Positions 1 to 6,490 of a stretch of DNA of 8,836 nucleotides are shown one piece after another. The notes below the pieces were generated by a model. That model ran no database searches and was not told the origin of the DNA. It saw nothing but the letters and a program-made list of their open reading frames with translations. How positions within the stretch are numbered: position 1 is the stretch's first letter; every line of letters starts with the position of its first letter. Source of the stretch: Thermoplasmata archaeon (GTDB lineage: Archaea; Thermoplasmatota; Thermoplasmata; Thermoplasmatales; Thermoplasmataceae). A program made the translations under genes and the position numbers. The stretch spans positions 1 through 8,836 of the forward strand of contig JAKAAA010000044.1 in assembly GCA_021797295.1 (NCBI GenBank). Direction: 5' to 3'.

Positions 1-10
1 TAATATAGTA

Positions 11-21
11 AACTATATATA
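11..21 (+). promoter_or_regulatory. TATA box of the thermosome gene
   Basis: The stretch aactatatata is centred about 32 nt upstream of the ATG at 50. Archaeal transcription starts about 25 nt after the box, so the mRNA would begin near 40-45 and carry almost no leader. The window begins just upstream, so further regulatory sequence cannot be assessed. Confidence 0.6.
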
Positions 22-49
22 GAAGTTTATTTTTACTTACTTGATAATC

Positions 50-1669
50 ATGATTGGTGGTCAACCCATATTTATCCTGAAAGAAGGAACTAAAAGAGAG
101 AGTGGAAAGGATGCAATGTTCGAGAATATAGATGCTGCAAAGGCAATCGCAACATCTATTAGATCAACACTCGGTCCGAGGGGAATGGACAAGATGCTTG
201 TGGACTCCCTTGGAGATATAGTCATAACAAATGACGGGGTTACAATACTTAAGGAGATGGATGTCGAGCATCCTGCTGCAAAAATGATGGTTGAGGTTTC
301 CAAAACACAGGACAGTTATGTCGGCGATGGAACCACAACAGCAGTAATTATAGCAGGGGCATTGCTTGACCAGGCTCAGGGACTAATAAAGCAGAACGTA
401 CATCCTACGGTAATAACCGAGGGATATAAAACTGCAGCTGCGCAGGCAAGCAGGGTTCTGGATGAAATATCAAAGCCTGTATCAATCAATGACAAAGATA
501 TATTGATAAAAATGGCTAAAACCTCACTGAATAGCAAGAGTGCATCGGTTGAAAAGGAACTTCTGGGAGAAATTTCATACAATGCAATAAAAAACATTGC
601 CGAGGAAAGAGATGGTAAATACCTTGTTGATTTCGATAATCTTCAGATTATAAAGAAAAACAGTGGGGAAATAGATCAAACTGAATTGATTGATGGAATA
701 ATACTTGATAAGGAAAAGGTACATCCCAATATGCCAAAGGTTGTAAAAAATGCAAAGATCGCATTGCTGGATGTAGCACTGGAAATAAAGAAACCGGAAT
801 TTGATACCAACCTCCAGATCAGTGACCCATCTATGATACAGAAATTCCTTGGGCAGGAAGAAGATGTTCTCAAGGAAATGGTTGACAAAATAAAAGCAAC
901 AGGAGCCAATGTCGTCATAACCCAGAAGGGAATAGATGACATGGCCCAGCACTACCTTGCAAAGGCAGGAATGTACGCGGTAAGAAGGGTCAAGAAAAGC
1001 GATGTTGATAAACTTGCAAAGGCAACTGGCGCAGCCATAGTATCATCACTGGAAGAAATAACAGCATCAGACCTCGGAATAGCCGCAACAGTAGAGGAAA
1101 GAAAGGTAAGCGATGATTACATGACCTTTGTTACCGGAAGCAAGAATCCGAAGGCAATCAGCCTGTTGATCAGGGCAGGAACAGACCATGTCGCAGATGA
1201 AATAGAGAGATCACTTACTGACTCACTTCACGTTGTTGCAGCAGCAGTAGAAGATGGTGCTTATGTAACAGGCGGCGGATCGGCAGCAGAGGAAATTGCA
1301 TTCAACCTGAGAAACTACGCCTCCAAGGTAGGTGGAAGGCAGCAGCTTGCCATAGAAAAGTTTGCTGATGCCATGGAAGAAATTCCAAGAGCACTTTCAG
1401 AAAATGCCGGACTTGATCCAATAGATATTCTTATAAAAATAAGAAGCGAGCACGCCAATGGAAAGAAAACATTCGGTATAAATGTCTTTTCAGGAAATGT
1501 GGAAGACATGGAAAAAACCGGTGTTATAGAACCCATAAGGGTAGGCAAGCAGGCTGTCGAGGCCGCAACCGAAGCAGCAGTAATGATACTGAGGATCGAC
1601 GATGTTATAGCAACAAGATCATCCAAGGGTGGTTCACCGGGCGGCATGCCTCCAGGTGGAGATTACTGA
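50..1669 (+). CDS. thsB: Thermosome (group II chaperonin), beta-type subunit
   Basis: This is a subunit of the archaeal cytosolic chaperonin, a double-ring ATPase that encloses and refolds proteins. The product is 539 aa from the ATG at 50. A TTG at 41 would add three residues, but the ATG gives [13 protein letters not shown], which matches the start I remember for Thermoplasma beta subunits. Visible hallmarks are LGPRGMDK (41-48), [18 protein letters not shown] (ATP-site region), GDGTTT (92-97, phosphate and Mg binding), an intact apical domain, and the [13 protein letters not shown] segment of the equatorial domain. The C-terminus is a short Gly/Met/Pro tail ending GGMPPGGDY, which in chaperonins projects into the ring cavity. 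The gene stands alone with its own promoter and terminator. Thermoplasmatales normally have two subunits; the overall wording resembles Thermoplasma beta rather than alpha, but this is by memory. The family assignment is very secure and the beta label is probable. Confidence 0.97.
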   Translation: MIGGQPIFILKEGTKRESGKDAMFENIDAAKAIATSIRSTLGPRGMDKMLVDSLGDIVITNDGVTILKEMDVEHPAAKMMVEVSKTQDSYVGDGTTTAVIIAGALLDQAQGLIKQNVHPTVITEGYKTAAAQASRVLDEISKPVSINDKDILIKMAKTSLNSKSASVEKELLGEISYNAIKNIAEERDGKYLVDFDNLQIIKKNSGEIDQTELIDGIILDKEKVHPNMPKVVKNAKIALLDVALEIKKPEFDTNLQISDPSMIQKFLGQEEDVLKEMVDKIKATGANVVITQKGIDDMAQHYLAKAGMYAVRRVKKSDVDKLAKATGAAIVSSLEEITASDLGIAATVEERKVSDDYMTFVTGSKNPKAISLLIRAGTDHVADEIERSLTDSLHVVAAAVEDGAYVTGGGSAAEEIAFNLRNYASKVGGRQQLAIEKFADAMEEIPRALSENAGLDPIDILIKIRSEHANGKKTFGINVFSGNVEDMEKTGVIEPIRVGKQAVEAATEAAVMILRIDDVIATRSSKGGSPGGMPPGGDY

Positions 1670-1675
1670 AAAAGT

Positions 1676-1718
1676 AATTTCAATCTTTTATGTTTTTTAT
1701 ACAGCATTTTATTTTTCA
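1676..1718 (+). terminator. T-rich archaeal terminator after the thermosome gene
   Basis: Four T-tracts (1686-1689, 1693-1698, 1707-1710 and 1712-1716) follow the stop codon within 50 nt. Archaeal RNA polymerase terminates on such U-rich runs without needing a hairpin. No stable stem is evident. Confidence 0.6.
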
Positions 1719-1760
1719 GTACACTTATTTTTACCATACTTTTTAAAATTATAATATAGA

Positions 1761-1770
1761 TATTTATATT
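1761..1770 (+). promoter_or_regulatory. TATA box of the mutarotase gene
   Basis: The stretch tatttatatt is centred about 23 nt before the ATG at 1789. This predicts a transcript starting at or very near the start codon (leaderless). A second A/T-rich stretch at 1747-1756 is a poorer fit because it lies too far upstream. Confidence 0.55.
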
Positions 1771-1788
1771 CCAGGGTAATATAATTTT

Positions 1789-2094
1789 ATGAGATATGGT
1801 TTTCATCTTGTTATAAGAGAAGAAATGATGGATGAGTATATTAAAAGGCATAAAAATGTATGGCCGGAATTATTGAACTTGTTGAAAGAAGCCGGTGTTA
1901 GCAACTACTCCATATTCATGGACGGCACTGATATTTTCGGATACTGGGAATGCCATGATCTGGACAGGACACTTAGCATTATAAACAGCAGTGAGATCAA
2001 TAGGAAATGGCAGGATTTTATGAGCGATGTTATAAAAACATCTCCTGAAAGCAGGACGGGAAACTCTATCATGGAAGTTTTCCATCTCAATTAA
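1789..2094 (+). CDS. L-rhamnose mutarotase family protein (RhaM/DUF718)
   Basis: The family interconverts the alpha and beta anomers of L-rhamnose, and possibly related 6-deoxy sugars, so that the correct anomer reaches downstream enzymes. The 101-aa length is that of the family. The signature EYIKRHKNVWPEL (16-28) matches E. coli RhaM EYQRRHNPIWPEL, with the catalytic Tyr17 and His21 in place. NYSIFMDG (39-46), KWQDFM (73-78) and the C-terminal MEVFHL also match. The ATG at 1789 sits 23 nt after a TATA box, supporting this start. The next gene converges on it with a 24-bp gap and encodes a DHDPS/NAL-family enzyme, a class that includes sugar-acid aldolases. NADP-dependent L-rhamnose dehydrogenase has been described in Thermoplasma acidophilum, so rhamnose oxidation is plausible in this order. 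The exact sugar is inference. No signal peptide is seen, so the protein is cytosolic. Confidence 0.85.
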   Translation: MRYGFHLVIREEMMDEYIKRHKNVWPELLNLLKEAGVSNYSIFMDGTDIFGYWECHDLDRTLSIINSSEINRKWQDFMSDVIKTSPESRTGNSIMEVFHLN

Positions 2095-2118
2095 TCAAAT
2101 ATCAGATTTAGCCGGAAT

Positions 2119-3009
2119 TCAATCCCGTTGTTCAAATATTTTATTGTAAAATGCATCCATCCTGTTAAGAAGTATCCTGCTCACAGGAGGGCACGGGCAT
2201 CTGCATTTATACTCTGAAATTATGCCTCTTTTCATCAAAAGGTATTTTTCCAGGGAGGTAAAGGCATATAAATGGTTCACCTCAAATTTGAGAAGTTTGA
2301 GCACTTCCTCTTTTATCTCACCAGACCTGAGATTGAGAATAGTTTCTCTAATTTTATCAGGAATTGATGATCCAATTATGCCCCCGGTTGATCCAGCCTT
2401 CATCTCGTTTCCCATATTGATTCCCAGATAGCCTCCATAAATATCCACATCCTCATAGATGGCATGGAGAGTTTTCATCTTTACAAGAGATCTTCTTCCC
2501 TCTATTTTGAATCCTACCAGTTTTCCATTCTCTATATACTTCCGCCAGAATTCTATCTCCGGCAGAATATTTTCATCCATGCCTGTATCCTGAAATATTA
2601 GTGATATTTCTGAATTGTCAAAAACTCTGGATAGAAAGTGTTTTATCAATTTTCTTCTTATGTTGTAAAATGGTATAGAAGACGGCATGGAAATTATTCC
2701 TGCTGCAGCACCGTATCTCCCCGCTTCTCTTCCCAGTTTAATGGTTGAATCCAGGGAAACGTCGCTGAGACCGACAAAAACTTTCTGATTGCTGGCTGCC
2801 ATTCCTGTGACCAGTTCAATTTGCTCTTTCTTCTCCTCTAGTGAAAGCCTGTAATATTCCCCGCCGAATAAAAGTATAGAAATACTATCAATATTGATAT
2901 TCCGTAAAAATTCTACTATTCCTGCTGTTTCTTCCCAGTTTATCTCCTCGTTTGCTTTGAACACTGTAGGAATAGCAGAATTTATTTTGTAACCATTATC
3001 CTGCTTCAT
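2119..3009 (-). CDS. DHDPS/NAL-superfamily aldolase or lyase-like protein
   Basis: This is a TIM-barrel class I aldolase-superfamily protein (296 aa, typical length) whose members cleave or condense 2-keto acids through a lysine Schiff base. N-terminal AIPTVF (12-17) is the usual first strand. LFGGE (47-51) stands where family members carry GTTGE. GFKIEG (166-171) supplies the Schiff-base lysine, Lys168, and GGYLGINMGNEMKAGSTGG (192-210) is the usual G-rich segment. Counting back 28 residues from the lysine, as for Tyr133/Lys161 in E. coli DapA, gives Gln140 (IFQDTG) instead of tyrosine. Near the end is a Cys-Arg-Cys-Pro-Cys-Pro-Pro run (269-275). True dihydrodipicolinate synthase is therefore unlikely. 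A sugar-acid aldolase or dehydratase fits better, and the convergent mutarotase suggests a deoxy-sugar pathway (inference). The start is supported by a TATA-like box about 27 nt upstream. Superfamily secure, substrate unknown. Confidence 0.85.
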   Translation of the reverse strand: MKQDNGYKINSAIPTVFKANEEINWEETAGIVEFLRNINIDSISILLFGGEYYRLSLEEKKEQIELVTGMAASNQKVFVGLSDVSLDSTIKLGREAGRYGAAAGIISMPSSIPFYNIRRKLIKHFLSRVFDNSEISLIFQDTGMDENILPEIEFWRKYIENGKLVGFKIEGRRSLVKMKTLHAIYEDVDIYGGYLGINMGNEMKAGSTGGIIGSSIPDKIRETILNLRSGEIKEEVLKLLKFEVNHLYAFTSLEKYLLMKRGIISEYKCRCPCPPVSRILLNRMDAFYNKIFEQRD

Positions 3010-3030
3010 GGATATTTATAAATCATGAAT

Positions 3031-3040
3031 TTAAATATTT
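3031..3040 (-). promoter_or_regulatory. TATA-like box of the aldolase-family gene
   Basis: On the minus strand this reads aaatatttaa, centred about 27 nt before the ATG whose first base is at 3009. That gives a leaderless transcript. A better-looking TTTATAAAT at 3014-3022 lies only about 9 nt from the ATG, too close to direct initiation at this start. Confidence 0.4.
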
Positions 3041-3095
3041 AACTATTCTATTCCGGATTCTACTCATTTTGATATACCTTCTGAAATTTCAACGG

Positions 3096-3106
3096 AAATA
3101 TTTATT
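3096..3106 (+). promoter_or_regulatory. TATA box of the ABM-domain gene
   Basis: The stretch aaatatttatt is centred about 28 nt before the ATG at 3130 and is preceded by the purine-containing aacgg, a possible BRE. It forms a divergent promoter region with the minus-strand gene ending its 5' side at 3009; the region is 120 bp in total. Confidence 0.6.
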
Positions 3107-3129
3107 AGAATGGCTACAATATAAAAATT

Positions 3130-3435
3130 ATGATACATGTAGGTTTATACTATAAGGTCAAGGAAGGTCACAATGCAGATTTCGTCAAAACATTCAATAA
3201 TGTTTTACAGTTATTAAAAAGCAAACCGGAAACCGGGTTTTTAGACGGAAAACTGTATCAGGAAGTTGACTGCCCCAGAGAGTATATGATTTATACAGAA
3301 TGGAAAGATAAAACGGCTTTCAAGAATTTCATAGAAATGAGAGAATTCAAAGATACCACAAATTACGGGACTACAATACTGGAGGGAACGCCGAGGAACA
3401 AAATCTTCGGGGAAACCAATGGGCAAACTTATTAA
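3130..3435 (+). CDS. Antibiotic biosynthesis monooxygenase (ABM) domain-like small protein
   Basis: This 101-aa protein has the pattern of the ABM dimeric alpha/beta-barrel fold. A first strand MIHVGLYYKVKEG is followed by a helix (HNADFVKTFNNVLQLLKSK), a GFLDGKLYQEVDCPREYMIYTEW strand pair, and the WKDKTAFKNFIEMREFKD helix that usually reads E-W-x-D-x-x-A-F in the family. ABM proteins include small cofactor-free oxygenases, haem-degrading enzymes and many members of unknown function. No conserved haem ligand can be assigned by eye. The ATG is about 28 nt after a TATA box. The XPB gene starts 21 nt after its stop in the same direction, so it might be co-transcribed with XPB-Bax1, but no functional link to repair is evident. 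The fold call is moderately secure; no reaction can be proposed. Confidence 0.65.
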   Translation: MIHVGLYYKVKEGHNADFVKTFNNVLQLLKSKPETGFLDGKLYQEVDCPREYMIYTEWKDKTAFKNFIEMREFKDTTNYGTTILEGTPRNKIFGETNGQTY

Positions 3436-3436
3436 A
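3429..3436 (+). promoter_or_regulatory. Possible weak TATA box for the XPB-Bax1 operon
   Basis: The stretch ttattaaa overlaps the stop codon of the upstream gene and is centred about 25 nt before the XPB ATG at 3457, the spacing seen for other genes here. The match is weak, and the operon might instead be read through from the promoter at 3096. Confidence 0.3.
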
Positions 3437-3456
3437 TCATTTCATATATACAATCC

Positions 3457-4788
3457 ATGGAAATATCATACAAAGCCGGCAGTATAATATCGGATGAAAA
3501 TTATGCCGGCATATTTTCATATGATGAAAGAATTAAAAAATACCGCGCCCCTGCTTACAGGTATGCAGAAATAATCAAAAAGCCGGGAATTATAGATAAT
3601 GTTTTCCAGGATAAAAAACTGGAAATAAATTCAGAAATAAACCTCAGGCCATACCAGAAAAAATCCCTTGAAATGTGGGCAAGAAATAACTATTCCGGTA
3701 CCGTTGTTTTACCCACGGCGGCTGGCAAAACAATACTTGGAATTTACGCTATAACCATGCTGAAAGTCCCTACAATAATACTTGCACCTACAATAGAGCT
3801 TATCATACAGTGGAGGCAAAAGCTCAAGGATTTGTTAAAAATGGATATTGGCCAGATAGGTGGAGGTGAAAGAGATATAAAGGATATATCAGTATCTACT
3901 TATGATTCTGCATACCTCATGGCCGAAGGGCTGGGCAACCGTTTCAAATTTATCATCGCAGATGAGGTGCATCATATGGCATCTGAAAGCTATTTGCAGA
4001 TTGCCAAATTCTATGCATCACCATACAGGCTGGGTCTTACAGCGACATATGAAAGAGATGATAAACTTCACGAGGTACTGGAAAAATATATGGGCGGTAA
4101 AGTTTTTGAACTGGGCTATGAGGAATTGAATGATTTCATATCAAATTATAAAATAGTCAGAATACCTATAGATCTCAGCGATGAGGACGAAATAGAATAT
4201 GAAAGGAATCATGAAATCTTTCTTTCATATTTAAGAAAGAGAGATATAAAACTAAATGGAAATATGAATTTTGAAAATCTTATAATGTCATCATGGAACC
4301 CTGAGGGAAAGGAAGCACTCATGGCATGGAGGAAGGCAAGGGAAATAGCATTCAACGCTGAAAAAAAGACTGATTATTTAAGGTACCTTCTGAGCAAACA
4401 TCCGGGAGAAAAAATAATTATATTTTCGGAGGACACGTCAACTGCCTATATGATTTCAAGGGAATTTCTGGTTCCTGCCCTTACATATATGACTCCCGGA
4501 AAGGAGAGAAAAAAATATCTGGATATGTTCAAAACCGGTGAGATTACGGTGCTTGCTACATCCCGGATACTGGACGAGGGAGTAGATGTCCCTGATGCAT
4601 CAATTGCTATCATCATGAGTGGATCTGGCAGTACAAGGCAGTTCCGGCAGAGGCTTGGACGGATACTCAGGCCATCAGAGGGCAAATCCAGCTATCTCTA
4701 TGAACTGGTTTCAGCAGGCACAGCGGAGTATGGCACTTCAAGGAGGAGGAGAAAGGGTGTTCCCGTCGGACTTAATGATAGCCCGTAA
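3457..4788 (+). CDS. xpb: XPB-type superfamily 2 DNA helicase
   Basis: This is the archaeal homologue of the TFIIH helicase XPB/Rad25, which opens DNA in an ATP-dependent way and in archaea partners with Bax1 for repair. It is 443 aa, close to other archaeal XPBs. The order is an N-terminal damage-recognition-like segment (about 1-60), LRPYQKKSLEMW (63-74), motif I LPTAAGKT (85-92), motif Ia APTIELIIQW (110-119), motif II DEVHH (169-173) and motif III LTAT (194-197). Then comes the XPB-specific RED motif as Arg-Asp-Asp (200-202), a charged insertion (about 235-300), motif IV IIIFSED (320-326), motif V LDEGVDVPDASIAI (372-385) and motif VI QRLGRILRP (398-406). The C-terminus is basic (SRRRRKG). 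It overlaps the downstream Bax1 gene by 32 nt. All helicase motifs are intact, so it should be active. Identification is secure. Confidence 0.95.
   Translation: MEISYKAGSIISDENYAGIFSYDERIKKYRAPAYRYAEIIKKPGIIDNVFQDKKLEINSEINLRPYQKKSLEMWARNNYSGTVVLPTAAGKTILGIYAITMLKVPTIILAPTIELIIQWRQKLKDLLKMDIGQIGGGERDIKDISVSTYDSAYLMAEGLGNRFKFIIADEVHHMASESYLQIAKFYASPYRLGLTATYERDDKLHEVLEKYMGGKVFELGYEELNDFISNYKIVRIPIDLSDEDEIEYERNHEIFLSYLRKRDIKLNGNMNFENLIMSSWNPEGKEALMAWRKAREIAFNAEKKTDYLRYLLSKHPGEKIIIFSEDTSTAYMISREFLVPALTYMTPGKERKKYLDMFKTGEITVLATSRILDEGVDVPDASIAIIMSGSGSTRQFRQRLGRILRPSEGKSSYLYELVSAGTAEYGTSRRRRKGVPVGLNDSP
4741..4749 (+). promoter_or_regulatory. Strong Shine-Dalgarno sequence that sets the Bax1 start
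   Basis: The run aggaggagg lies inside the end of the XPB gene, 7 nt before the GTG at 4757. It is an almost ideal anti-SD match and selects GTG as the Bax1 start. Genes here that have their own TATA box show no such sequence, as expected for leaderless messages. Confidence 0.8.
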
Positions 4789-6064
4789 AACCAAAAATGG
4801 TTTGATATTCCCTGTTTTTCTCTCCGACGAGAACAGTGATTACCTTGAAAAGGTCAGATCTATATTTATCAGGAATACAGGAAATAAGAGGGAAATAATT
4901 GTAAAGGACCTAAAGGAACTGGAGGTAAATTCGTCCAGTACAAAGACCGTGCGGGCACTGTCACTGCTCTTCTTCCGGAATTCCATTTTTGAACCGCCGG
5001 TTAATGTGGATTCAATGGCTCTCCGGGAGGATGTGTTCAGAGCTGCAAGAATACCTCCTGTATCTATTGAGGAGAAACTGTCGATTCTCGCTCCCGTTGA
5101 GGAAAAGTACGGGCTGGATTTTGATGGCATTATGAACGGGCTTTACGCCGATAAGGAAAGCGAGCTAGTCCTTACCAGGGCGTATGATGGAGATCCGATG
5201 GAAATATCCAGAAAATACAACTTGGAGCAGCTGGAAACAATAATGGGAAAGTGCAGTTCACTTAACATTAAATCAGCCTCTAACTGGAGTTATATTATCA
5301 CATCCATCAAACGGCTGGGCCTTCTATACAATACAAATATTTCCGGCACAGAACTGAAATCCATAGATGTCACAGGCCCACTGAATATTTTTGAAAATCC
5401 GGATCGTTATGCCAGCAGATTCGCACAGCTCATGTACAAAATAAGTACACTGGAAAAATGGAGCATTGAGGGCGACATAAAGATAAAGGATAAGTTTGAG
5501 AAAACAGTAAAGATGTATAAACTGAATTTGAGTGATGCAGTATCATATTATCTCCCGCAGAATTTTCACAGTGAAGAAGTTCCATATGATTTTGTCCACC
5601 GGGCAGACCCGCTCATAGTTGACGGCGAGGTTTATTTCCCGGACTATGTGGTCAAAGTATCTGACAGGAATGTTTACATAAATATCACGTCTAAATACCT
5701 TTCCAAAAGAGATGATGAGGTAAAGCAAAAACTGAAGGGCAAGGCTGACTGGGAAAATATATATATTCTGGATCAGAAAGATAAGAAGGTTAAGAATGGG
5801 ATCGTATTCTATGGGGACATAGATTTCCAGTCCTTGAGATCCATATTGCAGGAAAAATATTCCGGAAAAAAACAACTCAGTTCAGAACTTGATGACAGTT
5901 CAATAAGTTCAATTAAAAATGAGCTTGAAAAGCTTTATCCAGATACAGAAAGGATGTTTGCATATATAGAGAGCCAGGGGCTTGTACCGGAAAGGATACT
6001 TCCTGCCATGGGCTATAAATTAAAATGGCATGGCCTGGATATAATAGTTGTAAAGAAGAATTAG
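4757..6064 (+). CDS. bax1: Bax1, XPB partner nuclease (DUF790 family)
   Basis: Bax1 is the structure-specific nuclease that forms a complex with archaeal XPB. The product is 435 aa from the GTG at 4757. An upstream in-frame ATG at 4619 would add 46 residues that merely read through XPB coding sequence, whereas the GTG follows a strong SD and gives FPSDLMIARKTKNGLIFPVF, typical of Bax1 N-termini as I recall them. The mid region IDVTGPLNIFENPDRY (203-218) matches the family's DGPLSLF...RYG segment. Near 288-325 lies the PD-(D/E)xK-like nuclease region: GEVYFPDYVV, then VYINITSKYLSKRDDEVKQKL. From memory, family members have an acidic VEIVGFWT here; this protein has Asn309 where that Glu would stand. 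The nuclease may thus be altered or inactive. The gene overlaps XPB by 32 nt, indicating translational coupling. Family secure; catalytic state uncertain. Confidence 0.9.
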   Translation: MFPSDLMIARKTKNGLIFPVFLSDENSDYLEKVRSIFIRNTGNKREIIVKDLKELEVNSSSTKTVRALSLLFFRNSIFEPPVNVDSMALREDVFRAARIPPVSIEEKLSILAPVEEKYGLDFDGIMNGLYADKESELVLTRAYDGDPMEISRKYNLEQLETIMGKCSSLNIKSASNWSYIITSIKRLGLLYNTNISGTELKSIDVTGPLNIFENPDRYASRFAQLMYKISTLEKWSIEGDIKIKDKFEKTVKMYKLNLSDAVSYYLPQNFHSEEVPYDFVHRADPLIVDGEVYFPDYVVKVSDRNVYINITSKYLSKRDDEVKQKLKGKADWENIYILDQKDKKVKNGIVFYGDIDFQSLRSILQEKYSGKKQLSSELDDSSISSIKNELEKLYPDTERMFAYIESQGLVPERILPAMGYKLKWHGLDIIVVKKN

Positions 6065-6435
6065 ATGTAATTCCAGAGTTTGTCCTGCCAGAGGTCATAT
6101 TCCTCCGTAAGCTCTTTTATTCCTACTTTCTGGAAATTTTCATTTCTGGATTCCGATTCATATTTTGCTATCAATGTTTCATAATCCGTTTTTCCCAGCT
6201 CATCAAATTTCTTCTTAATCCTCTTTTTATTTTCTGGATGAAGGTCTCCGAGTTTTTCTCCCCTGTACAGAACCCTGTAGTACTTTTCCTTGTCCAGCGT
6301 TACATGGAAAACCCGCCATGTAATATCCATTTTCTCTTCCTGGCGGAAATAATTGCCTGTAAGATTAGCTAACGCCAGAACCACATTCTCCTCTTTTCCA
6401 TTATTAAGCTGAAATGCTATTTCCACCCCATTCAT
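6061..6435 (-). CDS. Hypothetical protein, 124 aa
   Basis: I do not recognise this family. A TTG two codons upstream (6441) would extend it slightly, but the ATG at 6435 lies 25 nt after a TATA box and is preferred. The N-terminal half looks like beta strands (VEIAFQLNNG, NVVLALANLTGNYF, DITWRVFHVTL, YYRVLYRGEKLGDL), reminiscent of a small barrel or sandwich. The C-terminal half is charged and helical (ENKKRIKKKFDELGKTDYET onward) and ends WQDKLWNYI. There is no signal peptide, membrane segment or cysteine. Its stop codon overlaps the Bax1 stop in convergent orientation (TTAG on the plus strand serves both). Codon use and A+T content look like those of its neighbours, and the good promoter argues for a real gene. 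The upstream same-strand thioesterase is 55 bp away, and because this gene has its own TATA it is probably transcribed separately. Confidence 0.75.
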   Translation of the reverse strand: MNGVEIAFQLNNGKEENVVLALANLTGNYFRQEEKMDITWRVFHVTLDKEKYYRVLYRGEKLGDLHPENKKRIKKKFDELGKTDYETLIAKYESESRNENFQKVGIKELTEEYDLWQDKLWNYI

Positions 6436-6455
6436 GTACAAATATGGGATGTTGG

Positions 6456-6464
6456 TATAATTAA
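6456..6464 (-). promoter_or_regulatory. TATA box of the hypothetical gene
   Basis: On the minus strand this reads ttaattata, centred 25 nt before the ATG at 6435. This supports that ATG over the TTG at 6441 and predicts a leaderless message. Confidence 0.55.
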
Positions 6465-6490
6465 CTTATGGATAAAAATATAGAATATAT

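Noticed and set aside
575..952. 125-codon open frame on the minus strand inside the thermosome gene
   Set aside because: It is antisense to strongly conserved chaperonin sequence, has no promoter, and has a Phe/Tyr/Leu/Ile-rich composition typical of out-of-frame translation.
1663..1851. 62-codon minus-strand frame between the thermosome and the mutarotase gene
   Set aside because: It is Lys/Ile/Asn-rich, spans the terminator and promoter regions, and has no recognisable start signals.
3220..3245. aaaccggaaaccgggttt near-palindrome as a regulatory hairpin
   Set aside because: It lies inside the ABM-like coding sequence and is explained by codons; no context supports a regulatory role.
4619..4756. 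In-frame upstream extension of Bax1 from the ATG at 4619
   Set aside because: These 46 codons lie wholly inside XPB motif VI and C-terminal coding sequence, resemble no Bax1 N-terminus, and have no SD; the GTG at 4757 has an ideal SD and a family-like start.
3130..6064. A functional operon joining the ABM-like protein to XPB-Bax1
   Set aside because: The 21-bp spacing allows co-transcription, but there is a possible separate promoter and no biochemical logic linking the small protein with the helicase-nuclease pair.
6025..6372. 115-codon plus-strand frame across the end of Bax1 and the hypothetical gene
   Set aside because: It overlaps both better-supported genes, and its Phe/Leu/Ile-rich product looks like the antisense shadow of the minus-strand gene.
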